A stretch of 64,000 bases of DNA from Psychrobacter fozii (GTDB lineage: Bacteria > Pseudomonadota > Gammaproteobacteria > Pseudomonadales > Moraxellaceae). The stretch spans positions 1 through 64,000 of the forward strand of contig NZ_QJSU01000006.1 of assembly GCF_003217155.1 (NCBI RefSeq), given 5' to 3'. Position numbers and translations under genes: made by a program. This document shows positions 52,647 to 63,373 of the stretch, piece after piece; position 1 is the stretch's first letter, and every line of letters begins with the position of its first letter. The notes under the pieces were generated by a model, which made no database searches, was not told where the DNA came from, and worked only from the letters and a program-made list of their open reading frames with translations.

Positions 52647-53576
52647 CTACTCACTTTTAAAAGCTTGATTTTCTACCTCTTTGAAAAGCCAGTTTTTAAA
52701 TGCTTGTACTCTTGGCAGCGCCGCGCATTCGGGGCGGTAAATAACATAATACGCCAAAGGTGATTCAAAATAAATATCAGGAAACAACCTAACTAAGCGC
52801 CCAGCGGCTAGGTCATCTTTAGCCATTACACTGCGCGCTAATGCTACGCCGTGGCCGTCAATTGCTGATTGTAGTACGGCAGCAGAGTTATTGATTTGAA
52901 TGCTTTTAGTGATCAAAGGGCCTGTAACACCGGCTTTTTTTAACCATGATGACCACGACGGAAAACTGGTATGGGCATCCATTGATTGATCGTGTATCAG
53001 GGTTTCGTTCAATAGTTTATCAGTCGTGGTGAAGCGGGTTGGATCTTCTAGAAGTGCAGGTGAGCATACTGGGTATACTTCTTCATCCATTAGTTTTTCT
53101 GCGCCCAAGCCTTGCCAATTACCTACGCCAAAGCGTATGCCTATATCTATACGCTGAGAAGCAAAATCAACCGGTTTTAGATTTGTATTTAAATTCACAT
53201 TGGTTTGCGTACAAATGGCTTGAAAGTGATGAAGCCTAGGCAATAACCACTTAGCAGCAAAGGCAGGGCTTACTGCAACCGTTAATACACCGCTTATGGC
53301 ATTGTCTTTTAAAATATCTAGCCCTTGGGCTAATTTATCAAATCCTTCCTGTATCAATGGCAAGGCACTTTGCGCAGTTTCGGTCGTTATAAGCCGTGTT
53401 TTACCAGAGCTCATTCTGTGAAACAGCGGCGTGTCGAGCCACTCTTCTAATGTCTTTACTAGTTGCCCAACCGCTGCGGGGGTTACGTTTAACTCGTTAG
53501 CAGCCGCTGAAAAACTCTGATGTCGTGCGCTGGCTTCAAAAGCTTTTAATGCATTGAGATGTATAGGTGATTTCAT
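52647..53576 (-). CDS. LysR-family transcriptional regulator (GcvA-like)
   Basis: A 309-aa LysR protein: LKAFEASARHQSFSAAANEL and NVTPAAVGQLVKTLE as the HTH, and a GcvA-like effector domain (FPSWSSWLKKAG, NNSAAVLQSAIDGHGVALAR). It is divergent from the SDR gene at 53747; TTTGTTAAACAAA (53617-53629) in between is a candidate operator. Confidence 0.9.
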   Translation of the reverse strand: MKSPIHLNALKAFEASARHQSFSAAANELNVTPAAVGQLVKTLEEWLDTPLFHRMSSGKTRLITTETAQSALPLIQEGFDKLAQGLDILKDNAISGVLTVAVSPAFAAKWLLPRLHHFQAICTQTNVNLNTNLKPVDFASQRIDIGIRFGVGNWQGLGAEKLMDEEVYPVCSPALLEDPTRFTTTDKLLNETLIHDQSMDAHTSFPSWSSWLKKAGVTGPLITKSIQINNSAAVLQSAIDGHGVALARSVMAKDDLAAGRLVRLFPDIYFESPLAYYVIYRPECAALPRVQAFKNWLFKEVENQAFKSE

Positions 53577-53616
53577 ACGGTAAACTTTTTCTTTATTGAC
53601 GGCTCAGATTATCTCG

Positions 53617-53629
53617 TTTGTTAAACAAA
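53617..53629. promoter_or_regulatory. Candidate LysR operator between the LysR and SDR genes
   Basis: A perfect dyad TTTGTT-A-AACAAA in the 170-bp divergent region. Confidence 0.45.
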
Positions 53630-53746
53630 GTAAATAAGTGAAAAATACCTCCTAAGCCAAACAACTCGTCAATCGCTTGAAAGGCAATTTGATATTTTGT
53701 TTTATTGATACAACTAATGCAGCGCGAATGGGCGCTTGGAGAAATA

Positions 53747-54523
53747 ATGATGACTAAGCAATTTTCAGGTAAAAAATTACTCGTTATTGGTGGCACTAGC
53801 GGAATGGGATTTGAAACGGCTCGTTTGATCTTAGAGCAAGGCGGACAAGCCGTTATTGTCGGCCACCGTAAAGAAAAAGCCCAAGCGGCAAAAGAGCAAC
53901 TATCAGCTTTAGGTATTGTAGAGGTTTTAACAGCCGATTTAACGAGCGATGAAAGCGTGCAAAACTTAATTAACACTATTTCGCAAGATCACGCAGACGT
54001 AGATTTACTAGTTAATGCTGCTGGTGTTTTTGCCCCTAAACCATTTTTAGAGCACGAAGCAACTGATTACGATAAGTACATGCAAATTAACCGCGCATTA
54101 TTTTTTATTACTCAAAAGGTAGCCGCTAATTTAATCTCAGCAAAACGCTCTGGCGCCATTGTAAATATAGGGTCTATGTGGGGCAAGCAAGCCATTGCCG
54201 CTACACCATCTTCAGCGTATTCAATGGCAAAAGCGGGCTTACATGCGCTAACTCAGCATTTAGCAATGGAATTAGCGGCCCATAATATTCGTGTTAATGC
54301 GGTATCGCCAGCAGTTGTACAAACGCCAATTTATGAAGGGTTTATCCCGAAAGCAGAAGTAAACGATGCACTGCAAGGCTTTAATAGCCTTCACCCAATT
54401 GGCCGTATAGGTACGTCACAAGATGTGGCAAACACTATTGCATTTTTATTAAGTGACAAAGCGGCTTGGGTAACGGGTGCTGTGTGGGATGTTGATGGTG
54501 GCGTAATGGCAGGACGCAACTAA
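53747..54523 (+). CDS. Short-chain dehydrogenase/reductase
   Basis: A 258-aa classical SDR. Cofactor motif [14 protein letters not shown] (about 14-27), NAAG near 90, catalytic Ser then YSMAKAG with Tyr and Lys (about 160-164), and a C-terminal [17 protein letters not shown] as in FabG-like SDRs. ATG codons at 53747 and 53750 both follow TTGGAG; the first is used here. It is the likely target of the divergent LysR at 53576. Confidence 0.9.
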   Translation: MMTKQFSGKKLLVIGGTSGMGFETARLILEQGGQAVIVGHRKEKAQAAKEQLSALGIVEVLTADLTSDESVQNLINTISQDHADVDLLVNAAGVFAPKPFLEHEATDYDKYMQINRALFFITQKVAANLISAKRSGAIVNIGSMWGKQAIAATPSSAYSMAKAGLHALTQHLAMELAAHNIRVNAVSPAVVQTPIYEGFIPKAEVNDALQGFNSLHPIGRIGTSQDVANTIAFLLSDKAAWVTGAVWDVDGGVMAGRN

Positions 54524-54904
54524 TAGCAATGGAATAGAATGTTTTTTAATGAGGCTCACGCACAATTAAAAAGCGCTTAATGAGCGAAAATTTATAGAGT
54601 AATAACATACTGTTATTGCTCTTGCTTTATTTAGGTTAGATAAACGCGAGTCAAGTCGGATTTTTTACAAAAAGCCTCTCTGCTATCAATTTAATATAGT
54701 TGACAAACAACATCTCAATTTGGGGTTGAGTGAGTAATGCTAGACAGAATAGGCGGTGAAAAAGCCAGTGCAACGAGTATGGTACGCTACGCGTCAGAGT
54801 CCACTTTTCCATGCCATGCTGACCCTATAATGGCATAATAAATTTGAACGATGGATGGATTTGACGGCAAGGGTCAGTTTATGTGTCACCATGCAACTCG
54901 TACT
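54524..54904. other. 381-bp intergenic region
   Basis: No gene recognised. It contains a weak dyad AATAACA-TAC-TGTTATT near 54601-54617, and from about 54690 a stretch beginning TATAGTTGACAAACAACA that starts like the MITE ends but does not match their interior. It may be a different repeat family. Confidence 0.35.
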
Positions 54905-55726
54905 TTAGCTTAGAAACTGGTTGATATGCTCACCAATTTCATCAGGCTTCTCATCAATCAACCAATGAGCAACATCTTTAATCCAAACAAGCTCTGCGTT
55001 TGGAATCGCTTCTGCCAGCTTTGGTGCATATTCCGGTTTCTGGAAAGGGTCTTTATCACCCCACATGATGAATGTCTGATGCGGAAGATTACTAAGTTCG
55101 TCAGTAATGGCCTGAGTATACTCTTTGTTCAACCGTCTGAGATTGCGAAAAAAGGCATGCTTACCATCTTCAGTTGACCAAGGTTCAAGATATATTTCAA
55201 TAAGCTCATCGGTCATGACGCTCTTATCATATACACCTTTTGGCAGGAAGCCCCGCATCATGCTCAAGAATTCCTCTAAACTCATCTCCGACTCAGCACC
55301 AGGTTCCTGTAGCGGCTCAAAATCTGGGATAGGCCACGAATCGAAACAAATACTATCTATCAAAACAAGCTTTCGAACTTTCTCTGGATAATTGACAGCT
55401 ATCAACTGAGCAACACCTCCACCAATATCATGCCCAACAATATCTGCTTGCCGCGCACCTAGAACATCCATGAGTTTTACAATCATGTTACTTTGCGCAT
55501 TAATGGACACATCTGCGCTTTTCGGTTTTGCAGATTTCCCGTAGTTGAGAAGGTCGGGAGCGATTACCCGATGTGTTTTTGCAAGTTGTGGAATAATATT
55601 TCGCCACATGAGGCTATTTGTTGGAATCCCGTGCAGCAGGATTATTGGACTACCTGAACCCTGTTCCAAAAATGCAATCTTATGCCCGTCAATGTAGGTA
55701 TGGTTTTCTGTTATTTGAGTGCTCAT
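54905..55726 (-). CDS. Alpha/beta hydrolase (haloalkane dehalogenase/epoxide hydrolase-like)
   Basis: A 273-aa hydrolase. HGIPTNSLMW gives the HGxP oxyanion region (about 33-42), VGHDIGGGVAQL places an Asp nucleophile at the elbow (about 98-109), and the catalytic His is in IKDVAHWLIDEKP (about 250). An Asp nucleophile points to the haloalkane dehalogenase, epoxide hydrolase or haloacetate dehalogenase group rather than Ser esterases. AGGAG precedes the ATG. It is monocistronic; the substrate is unknown. Confidence 0.87.
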   Translation of the reverse strand: MSTQITENHTYIDGHKIAFLEQGSGSPIILLHGIPTNSLMWRNIIPQLAKTHRVIAPDLLNYGKSAKPKSADVSINAQSNMIVKLMDVLGARQADIVGHDIGGGVAQLIAVNYPEKVRKLVLIDSICFDSWPIPDFEPLQEPGAESEMSLEEFLSMMRGFLPKGVYDKSVMTDELIEIYLEPWSTEDGKHAFFRNLRRLNKEYTQAITDELSNLPHQTFIMWGDKDPFQKPEYAPKLAEAIPNAELVWIKDVAHWLIDEKPDEIGEHINQFLS

Positions 55727-56360
55727 AGCATTCTCCTAAAAATGAATATCAATGATCGTGAAATCGTTCTACGTAAAGGGGATACAGTTTTTGTCAGCTA
55801 AGACAAGCCAATAACCGACCCCAACGTTATAATAGTAATGTGAAGGAATTCTTCAGGAAGTATATGGTCTCAGCGATTAACGGCAACATGGCTATCAAAA
55901 GCATCACAAACTGTGTATGGACTTTTATTTATAAAAATCTTGGTCTCATCACACTGTTCATTCTTCGTGCTCAATAAAAAGCCTAATGCAATGGCTTTAT
56001 TGAAATAACGCGACTGTGCTGAAGACTGTCGTACTGAAGTTAGATAAACCAACCTGATGAAAGTGATTTAATCATACATTAATAGCAAAGGTATTATGGC
56101 ATCGGCCGTTATAGGTTTGTACCTCAACCGTTGGTAGTTTGTTGAAAGGTGTGAGAGATTTATAGTGTTAAGGCCTAGCTTAGATTTAGAAAACGATCTC
56201 CAGTCCTAGCCACGGCAATAGATATCGAAATTAAAAACCTTGATATTGAGAAGAAAAAAATAGCAGATACCGTCAAATCTGAGCAAACTGCTAAGCCTAT
56301 TATTTCAGGAACGACTCAAAAAATATTTTATATCTTAAAACGACAGATTAAATCGAGGAG
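55727..56360. other. 634-bp intergenic region with a possible IS6-like transposase scrap
   Basis: On the minus strand 56052-55870 an open frame reads YFNKAIALGFLLSTKNEQ...TKIFINKS, which weakly resembles the catalytic region of IS6-family transposases (AIDxxGxTxDFLLS...AKxFxxKA). No intact element or terminal repeats are seen. The remainder contains no recognised gene. Confidence 0.3.
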
Positions 56361-57314
56361 TTATGCTGTGTTTTTCGGAGATACAGTGGCATACGTGAGG
56401 CCTTCGTACTCCGTTGAAACACGAGTACCGCCACCTCCTTCAAGTGTCTGACCAATATTGGTCAGTGAGCCGATGATGGCGGTGTTTCCAGTTGCACACG
56501 CAAACTCGCAAGCTGCTGCAACTTTTGGTCCCATAGAGCCCGCAGGAAGAGCAAGCTCACTTAATGCATCTGGATGCGCCTGCAAGATGCTTCGTTGTTT
56601 GTCAGTTCCAAAGTCTGTATAAACATACGCCACATCCGTGGCAATCACCAATAACTCACATTCAAGGCTACGGGCAAGTAACGAGGCACACAAATCTTTA
56701 TCGATTACTGCCTCGACCCCTTGCAAACAGCCATCTTCATCAAATGCCGTTGGGATACCACCTCCGCCTGCACAGATCACAATCGCGCCTTTTTCAAGGA
56801 GCCACTGTATGGGTTTTAGCTCAAATATTTTTTTTGGCTTAGGGCTTGCAACCACTCGCCTAAAGTATTGACCATCGGCTTTAACAACCCAGCCTTTTTG
56901 CGCACTTAGCTTTTCTGCTTGCTCTTTTGAGTATACAGGGCCAATAGGCTTGGTTGGGTTGTTAAAAGCAGGGTCTTTACGGTCGACTTCTACTTGAGTG
57001 AGTAGGGTAGCAATGGATGAGTCTCTCGGCAGGACATTCCCAAGCTCTTGCTCGATGATGTAGCCAATCATACCTTCCGTTTCTGCGCCCAAAACGTCTA
57101 ATGGATAAGTATCGACTTCAGTGTAAGCCGCTCCTTGCAACGCAAGCAAACCGACTTGCGGGCCATTACCGTGAGCAATAACTAACTCGTTACCCTCCGT
57201 GACCTTGCTGATTTGTTCAACAGCCGTCTTGATATTTTGGCGTTGGTTGTGAGCAGATAACGGCTCTCCACGTTTTAATAAAGCATTACCACCTAAGGCA
57301 ATTAGTAATCTCAT
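56361..57314 (-). CDS. arcC: Carbamate kinase ArcC
   Basis: A 317-aa kinase making ATP from carbamoyl phosphate and ADP in the arginine deiminase pathway. [18 protein letters not shown] at the start, [30 protein letters not shown] and [16 protein letters not shown] are family signatures. The ATG at 57314 has AGGGAA upstream; a longer frame to 57407 adds 31 residues not found in ArcC. It is last in the arcDABC order, 249 bp after arcB, a longer gap than usual. Confidence 0.94.
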   Translation of the reverse strand: MRLLIALGGNALLKRGEPLSAHNQRQNIKTAVEQISKVTEGNELVIAHGNGPQVGLLALQGAAYTEVDTYPLDVLGAETEGMIGYIIEQELGNVLPRDSSIATLLTQVEVDRKDPAFNNPTKPIGPVYSKEQAEKLSAQKGWVVKADGQYFRRVVASPKPKKIFELKPIQWLLEKGAIVICAGGGGIPTAFDEDGCLQGVEAVIDKDLCASLLARSLECELLVIATDVAYVYTDFGTDKQRSILQAHPDALSELALPAGSMGPKVAAACEFACATGNTAIIGSLTNIGQTLEGGGGTRVSTEYEGLTYATVSPKNTA

Positions 57315-57563
57315 GATATTTCCCTGCGCATTATCTTCAGTTAACGTCATATCAGGGCGTGTCTTCATTTCAAAAATAGTGATAAAAATGAGATAAATGG
57401 CAGTCAAACAAGAAAAATAGCGCAGATAATATCGAGATATTAGTCAGCTATTTGACGCCGTTTGGCAAGATTTAGCCACTTTTAACCTATTTAGATGACT
57501 ATCGATTGAATTGAGGGCACGCCCCAGTAGCCCACGCTGCAAATGGCATACATTCGGTATATG

Positions 57564-58574
57564 TTAGATATTACCAAGCGCAGAAACCAGAACGGCTTTA
57601 ATCGTATGCATACGGTTTTCGGCTTGCTCAAATGCGATGTTGTAATGGGATTCAAATACCTCTTCGGTCACTTCGATACCGTCTGCGAGCTGTGGGTATT
57701 TTTCAGTGATTTTTTTACCAACCTCGGTATCTGAGTTATGAAAAGCGGGCAAACAATGCATAAACTTCACTCTTGGATTGCCAGTGGCTTTTATCAGATC
57801 CATATTGACTTGATAAGCCATTAGCGCATCGATTCGCTCCGCCCAGCTCTCAATAGGCTCACCCATCGATACCCATACGTCGGTATGAACGAAATCAACG
57901 TCTTTTGCCGCCGTTTTTACATCTTCGGTGATGGTAAGACGCGCACCTGATTCTTTGGCAAAGTCTGCACAAGTGGCTAGAAAGTCTGCTTCAGGCCACA
58001 AATCTTTAGGGGCACAAAGGCGTACGTCCATACCCATCTTAGCGCCCATTAAATATAATGAGCGGCCCATGTTATTACGTGCGTCACCAAAATAAGCATA
58101 TTTAATCTGATGGATTGATTTGTCAGTATGCTCACGCATGGTCATTACATCTGCTAGCATTTGTGTGGGATGAAACTCATTCGTTAGGCCATTAAAGACA
58201 GGAATATCCGCATATTCTGCTAACTCATTGACAATCTCTTGACCGAACCCGCGATACTCGATGGCATCATACATACGGCTCAACACACGAGCGGTGTCTT
58301 TCATGCTCTCTTTGTAGCCGATCTGTGATGAGTTTGGGCCAATAAACGTCACATTGGCACCTTGGTCATATGCCGCTACTTCAAAAGCACAACGAGTGCG
58401 GGTTGAGGTTTTCTCAAAGATCAGAGCAATGTTTTTGCCCAAAAGGTGTTTTTGTTCTGTACCTGAGTATTTTGCTCTTTTTAAGTCACGAGCCATATCC
58501 AAAAGATACGTAAGCTCGCGTTCACTATGATGCATAAGACTCAGTAGATCACGGTTGTGAAGATTGAAACTCAT
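57564..58574 (-). CDS. arcB: Catabolic ornithine carbamoyltransferase ArcB
   Basis: A 336-aa carbamoyltransferase that in this pathway splits citrulline with phosphate to ornithine and carbamoyl phosphate. Carbamoyl-phosphate motif STRTRCAFE (about 55-63), the substrate motif [16 protein letters not shown], and the C-terminal [10 protein letters not shown] are clear. AAGGAA precedes the ATG. It is 89 bp after arcA and convergent with nothing. Confidence 0.95.
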   Translation of the reverse strand: MSFNLHNRDLLSLMHHSERELTYLLDMARDLKRAKYSGTEQKHLLGKNIALIFEKTSTRTRCAFEVAAYDQGANVTFIGPNSSQIGYKESMKDTARVLSRMYDAIEYRGFGQEIVNELAEYADIPVFNGLTNEFHPTQMLADVMTMREHTDKSIHQIKYAYFGDARNNMGRSLYLMGAKMGMDVRLCAPKDLWPEADFLATCADFAKESGARLTITEDVKTAAKDVDFVHTDVWVSMGEPIESWAERIDALMAYQVNMDLIKATGNPRVKFMHCLPAFHNSDTEVGKKITEKYPQLADGIEVTEEVFESHYNIAFEQAENRMHTIKAVLVSALGNI

Positions 58575-58663
58575 GATGGTTCCTTAATTTTTAGTATGTG
58601 TTTATTTTGGATGGACTATTACTGTATTTGGCACCGCTATGAGCAGGTAGGATTCAACATGCT

Positions 58664-59908
58664 CTAATCCGTTGGATCGCGAATGATAGGGCAAGTCATG
58701 CAGTGACCACCACCACGTCCACGGCCCAGCTCGGAGCTTGGAATCGTAATCACTTCAATGCCTTGTTTGCGTAGTAAAGTGTTGGTATAAGTGTTGCGGT
58801 CATAAGAGATAACAACCCCTGGCTCAAGGGAAAGAACATTGTTACCATCATCCCATTGCTCACGCTCAACTTCGTAGCTATTGCCGCCTGTTTCGACCAC
58901 TCTTAATTTGTCAACCCTTGCGGCTTCTTCTACCACTTTCAAAAAATGTCTGTCATCTTCGCGCACATCTATACCGTGTGGCTTGCTTTCGTCAGGACGA
59001 ATATGAAAGGTCGTAATATGATCTGTCACTGCCGGAAACACGTTGACCAAATCAATATCGCAAAACGTAAATACGGTGTCCAAATGCATCGCAGAACGTT
59101 GCTTAGGTAGGGCCGCTACGATGACATGGTCAACCGAACCATCGATGAATAAAGTCTTGGCCAGTCTGGTAATCGCTTGTTGTGACGTTCGCTCACCCAT
59201 ACCAATCAGCACGGTTTTGTTGCCGATAGGCATGACATCACCACCTTCTAAACTACAGCCACAGAGATCTTCTTCAGTGTCATCCATCCAAATTTTGAAA
59301 TCAGCGCCTTTAAAGTCTGGATGAAATTTATAAATAGCAGAAATAAGGAGCGTTTCTTGCTGGCGAGCGGGCCAATACATCGGGTTGAGCGTCACACCGC
59401 CGTATATCCAATTCGAAGAATCGCGAGGAAACTGAGTGTTTGGCAGTGGTGGCAATACAAACTCAGTCGTACCTGACAGTGCGGATAATTTTTTGAGTGA
59501 CGCCCCAATATCATCCGGTAACTCTTCAGTGGTGACGCCGCCAATTAAAAATGAAGACAGTTTCTTGTGTTCAAGTTTGGTCAACCAATCTCTCACTTCG
59601 CCAGCCAATAAAGTACCGACATGATTATCAGTGATTTTATGATCCATAATCCACTGCATGGCATCACTATTATCAAGGGTTTGTGCCAGCAGCTGATGCA
59701 TCTCAACCACCTCAATATCGCGATCTCGCATCTTTGTGACCATATCATAATGATCACTTTTGGCCTTGCTCACCCACATGACATCATCAAACAATAAATC
59801 ATCACAGTTTTGCGGTGTCAGTCTTTGATGGGCAAGACCTGGAGAACACACCATAACTTTGTGTAATTTACCGACTTCTGAATGAACACCTAAAGATTTG
59901 TCAGACAT
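58664..59908 (-). CDS. arcA: Arginine deiminase ArcA
   Basis: A 414-aa guanidine-modifying enzyme converting arginine to citrulline and ammonia. [38 protein letters not shown] and the C-terminal [16 protein letters not shown] with the nucleophilic Cys (about 402) are diagnostic. AAGGA precedes the ATG. It supplies the pathway that yields ATP and ammonia under oxygen limitation or acid stress. Confidence 0.96.
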   Translation of the reverse strand: MSDKSLGVHSEVGKLHKVMVCSPGLAHQRLTPQNCDDLLFDDVMWVSKAKSDHYDMVTKMRDRDIEVVEMHQLLAQTLDNSDAMQWIMDHKITDNHVGTLLAGEVRDWLTKLEHKKLSSFLIGGVTTEELPDDIGASLKKLSALSGTTEFVLPPLPNTQFPRDSSNWIYGGVTLNPMYWPARQQETLLISAIYKFHPDFKGADFKIWMDDTEEDLCGCSLEGGDVMPIGNKTVLIGMGERTSQQAITRLAKTLFIDGSVDHVIVAALPKQRSAMHLDTVFTFCDIDLVNVFPAVTDHITTFHIRPDESKPHGIDVREDDRHFLKVVEEAARVDKLRVVETGGNSYEVEREQWDDGNNVLSLEPGVVISYDRNTYTNTLLRKQGIEVITIPSSELGRGRGGGHCMTCPIIRDPTD

Positions 59909-60051
59909 TTTTGTATCCTTATGCGGTTTGGGTGCAAGTATCTCACCACTGTTTAGAGGACGAACAATCTAAAAAAGCAACTGATGTGACAATTACGACG
60001 AACGGATTTTCTGGTGATTACAACGGTAAGGCATTTTATTTAATAGGGTCA

Positions 60052-61488
60052 CTACAAGCTTAACGTACCGCTGTAGAGGCCATAGGCTGCATAGATGGCA
60101 CTGACAGTAATGACTACCAGCACCACTTTTTCGGCTGTATTGAACAGCTGATGCTTGTGCTCTCTGCGTGCTTTTATATAGAGAACCACACCAGGAAGAT
60201 ACAACAAAGCGGATAGTAAAAAGTACTGAATACCAGCGGCATACAACAGCCAAATACTATAAAACAGCGCGGTTACCCCAATAATAATATCTTTTGTGGC
60301 ACTCTCAGATGCTTTGTAACCTTCTTTGCGATAGGCCACCAAAAATCCATAGGCAGCAGAAAAGAAATAGGGAATCAAAATCATGGAAGTGGACAGATAA
60401 AAAATATTGTTATAGGTGCTTTTACTAAAGTAGGTGATGACTAAGAATAACTGTGTCGCTGCAGAAGACACCAATAGTGCATTTACCGGTACATCAACGG
60501 CATTTGTCTTATAAAAGAACCTCGGCATGGTTTCGTCTTTGGCGGCAACGAACAAAACTTCGGCACAGAATAGCGTCCAAGCCAATAAACCACCGAGTAG
60601 CGAGACGACCAAACCTACTGAGATAAAGGTCGCGCCCCACGGGCCAACGGCATACTCTAGCAAATAAGCCATCGACGGGTTTTTCATCGCTGCAAGCTCA
60701 GGGAGTGATCTAACACCCATCGCTAAAAAGTTAACCAGCATTAATAGCACTAACGTAAAAATGAACCCCAATACGGTGGCTTTACCAATATCGGAGCGTT
60801 TTTTGGCGCGTGCAGAATAGACACTGGCCCCTTCAATACCAATAAATACCCATACCGTCACCATCATCATGTTTTTAACTTGATCAGGGACTGACCCTAG
60901 ATCCGTCTCTCTGCCCCAAAAGTCGCTATTAAAAAGATCCATATTAAAGACCGTAAAAATAATGACAATAAAGGTGAACAACGGTATCACTTTGGCGATC
61001 GTAATTAACGTATTGACTGAGGTAGCCGTCTGGATACCTTTGGTAATCATGAAGTTGTATGCCCACAATAATACAGAGGCACCCACCAATGCCGTTAGGG
61101 TATTGCCATCTCCAAACACATTAAAAAAATAACCCAGCGTACTAAATATCAGCACGTAGTAACTGACGTTGCCCAACCAAGCAGAGAGCCAGTAGCCCCA
61201 TGCAGAGTTGAAGCCCATATAATTACCAAAGCCTGCCTGCGCGTAGGCATAAACCCCACTATCAAGTTCAGGCTTGCGATGTGCTAAATTTTGGAACACG
61301 AAGGCAAGCATCAGCATACCGATGCCAGTGATGACCCAGCCAATCAAGGACGCACCAGGGCTTGCAGTTTCAGCGATGTTTTGCGGTAATGAGAATATAC
61401 CACCGCCTATCATAGAGCCTACGACAAGGGCAATGAGTGCGGTAAAGTTTAGATTTTTCTCGGATGGATTATGCGTTGTTTCAGACAT
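60052..61488 (-). CDS. arcD: Arginine:ornithine antiporter ArcD
   Basis: A 478-aa APC-superfamily antiporter with 12-13 helices. The N-terminal VGSMIGGGIFSLPQNIAETA is the typical GxG(I/V)F helix-1 break of basic amino-acid antiporters, and KPELDSGVYAYAQAGFGNYM follows. AAAAGG precedes the ATG. It exchanges external arginine for internal ornithine and is the first gene of arcDABC. Confidence 0.94.
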   Translation of the reverse strand: MSETTHNPSEKNLNFTALIALVVGSMIGGGIFSLPQNIAETASPGASLIGWVITGIGMLMLAFVFQNLAHRKPELDSGVYAYAQAGFGNYMGFNSAWGYWLSAWLGNVSYYVLIFSTLGYFFNVFGDGNTLTALVGASVLLWAYNFMITKGIQTATSVNTLITIAKVIPLFTFIVIIFTVFNMDLFNSDFWGRETDLGSVPDQVKNMMMVTVWVFIGIEGASVYSARAKKRSDIGKATVLGFIFTLVLLMLVNFLAMGVRSLPELAAMKNPSMAYLLEYAVGPWGATFISVGLVVSLLGGLLAWTLFCAEVLFVAAKDETMPRFFYKTNAVDVPVNALLVSSAATQLFLVITYFSKSTYNNIFYLSTSMILIPYFFSAAYGFLVAYRKEGYKASESATKDIIIGVTALFYSIWLLYAAGIQYFLLSALLYLPGVVLYIKARREHKHQLFNTAEKVVLVVITVSAIYAAYGLYSGTLSL

Positions 61489-62185
61489 GGTGAAGACCTT
61501 TTATTCTCTGATTGAGAAATATATGAAAGCAACAAAATAGATTTGGTCTTGAAGAATACTTAAAAACATTGTTTAATATATGAAAACCCCACAATATTAG
61601 CATGGATTATTATGGTTTTGTTAGCTCAATGTCCATCATTAAAAATATTTATGTATCTATACCAGTTAAATAATTGTGATAACTCATGATGAAAATGTTT
61701 GCTATGGCAGTAGTTTTTGTACAACTAGTATTCTGAGTCGGTCAAAAAACTTGCAGGATTGTATTGGATGAATCATAGGATGCTCAAAATAAATGCAGTT
61801 TCTGATAGTTTATTGAGGTGGTATCGAGTACCATAACCACAATAAAATTATGGATTTATTGGTATTTCTTACTAAGTCGTATCCTAATCGGCTCAATACC
61901 CAATGAATTAACTGTATTGCCGAACATGAGTACCGAACATCTTATATAGATCACTTACCATCCCGCCTTGGCGTAGAGAGTGTCTTGTGCCCATACAGCG
62001 CCAATATTGCCAGTCATCGTGATCGACACGAGGTGTGCTTAGTCTGATTTCCTACACTCAACACGCCCTATACTAAAAATCATTAAAATTTTTAAATTGA
62101 GGACATGCCCTAATACGGTTAAAAGACGTATGGGTTGGTTATTTTTTGTTTTATTTCCGCATATAAATAATATATAGGAACCGTT
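61489..62185. other. 697-bp divergent intergenic region (arcD / yhiI)
   Basis: No gene recognised. I searched for an FNR/Anr box (TTGAT-N4-ATCAA) upstream of arcD and did not find one. The motif GAGGACATGCCCTAATA (62098-62114) recurs as GAGGGCACGCCCCAGTA at 57513-57529, between arcC and arcB. A 46-codon open stretch on the minus strand at 61908-62045 is not recognisable. Confidence 0.45.
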
Positions 62186-63259
62186 ATGAAAAAAGCATGG
62201 GTTTTGGTTCTATTGCTTGTCGTGGCCGCTGCTGCCGGTTGGTATTACTGGCAACAGCAGCAGCTTGCACAAGCCCTACCGCTAGGAATAGTCAGCTCAA
62301 ATGGTAGATTGGAGCTTGAGCGGTTTGATATTGCTAGCCTTTATCCAGGTAGAGTCGAGCAAATGCTGGTGGCGGAAGGAGAGGATGTCGAAGTCGATCA
62401 GCTGCTTGTGAAGCTGTCTTCTTCACAAAGCGAAAGTCAGTTAGTGGCGGCACAGGCAACCGAGCAGCGCGCACATGAAATGGTGTCACAGGCACGGGCG
62501 GGTCGTAAGCAAGGAGAGCAGGCAATGGCACGTGCCAACGCCCAAATCGATGCGCAGATTGAACAGCAAAAAATAGCCAAAATGGAGTTGGATAATGCCC
62601 GCAAGATGCGCCGCGAAGATTTGGTGTCAGATTCAGAGGTGACCAAACGCCAAGCGGCCTACAATGGCGCGGTTGCGGTCGTGCAGGCGGCGAGAGCAGC
62701 GTACGCAGAAGCGCAGGCAGCTGTTCAACAAATCGATGCTCAAGTAGCGGAAGCAAATGCTGGCGTCAATCAGGCCAAAGCTCAAGAAAAATCTGCCGCT
62801 TCGATGAATGACGATATGTTGATACGCAGTCCTAAAGCGGGCCGTGTGGAATACCGAATTGCCGAGGTTGGTAGTGTGATTGCAGCAGGCAGCAAAATGG
62901 TCAGCCTGCTAGACACAGAAGATGTGTCTATGACTCTTTTTTTACCTAATGGGCAGATGAGTGGACTACAAGTTGGTAATGACGCGAGAGTCGTGCTAGA
63001 TGGTCTGGATAGTGTGTGGCCCGCAAAAGTCTCGTTTATTGCATCACAAGCACAGTTTACACCCAAGTCAGTGGAAACACAGAACGAGCGCGAAAAGCTC
63101 ATGTTTAAAGTGCGTATCAAATTACCTGTTGAAATAGCTAAAGAATACAAAGGTCTACTCAAAGGCGGCATGACAGGTAATGGTTATGTGCGTAGCAATA
63201 CCGACGTAGTATGGCCGAATAATCTTGCTATAAACCTTCCCAAAAAAGGCCAATCCTAG
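62186..63259 (+). CDS. yhiI: HlyD-family membrane fusion protein (YhiI-like)
   Basis: A 357-aa periplasmic adaptor anchored by an N-terminal helix (WVLVLLLVVAAAAGWYYW). The lipoyl/barrel halves SSNGRLELERFDIASLYPGR and LIRSPKAGRVEYRIAEVGSV flank a long alpha-helical coiled coil (about 85-210, rich in Ala and Gln). QAQFTPKSVETQNEREKLMF is characteristic of YhiI/YbhG. AGGA precedes the ATG. It precedes an RbbA-type ATPase gene, as in the E. coli yhiI-rbbA-yhhJ order. The export substrate is unknown. Confidence 0.88.
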   Translation: MKKAWVLVLLLVVAAAAGWYYWQQQQLAQALPLGIVSSNGRLELERFDIASLYPGRVEQMLVAEGEDVEVDQLLVKLSSSQSESQLVAAQATEQRAHEMVSQARAGRKQGEQAMARANAQIDAQIEQQKIAKMELDNARKMRREDLVSDSEVTKRQAAYNGAVAVVQAARAAYAEAQAAVQQIDAQVAEANAGVNQAKAQEKSAASMNDDMLIRSPKAGRVEYRIAEVGSVIAAGSKMVSLLDTEDVSMTLFLPNGQMSGLQVGNDARVVLDGLDSVWPAKVSFIASQAQFTPKSVETQNEREKLMFKVRIKLPVEIAKEYKGLLKGGMTGNGYVRSNTDVVWPNNLAINLPKKGQS

Positions 63260-63373
63260 TTTCTCACGTTCGAGTATGACAGCAGAAAATGAGGTCATAA
63301 ATTATTCAGAGGGTTTTACAACCGAAGAGTTATCTTTATGAATAAATTAACGATACAAACTGAGAGATAACGT

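Noticed and set aside
54690..54836. Sixth copy of the ~107-bp MITE
   Set aside because: Only the first bases (TATAGTTGA) match; the interior and the other end do not align with the family.
61908..62045. 46-codon minus-strand frame (DDWQYWRCMGTRHSLRQGG...) as a gene remnant
   Set aside because: I recognise no family and there is no start signal; chance cannot be excluded.
62334..62756. Long minus-strand open frame opposite the HlyD-family gene
   Set aside because: It is an antisense shadow of a GC-richer, Ala/Gln-rich coiled-coil coding region with no signals of its own.
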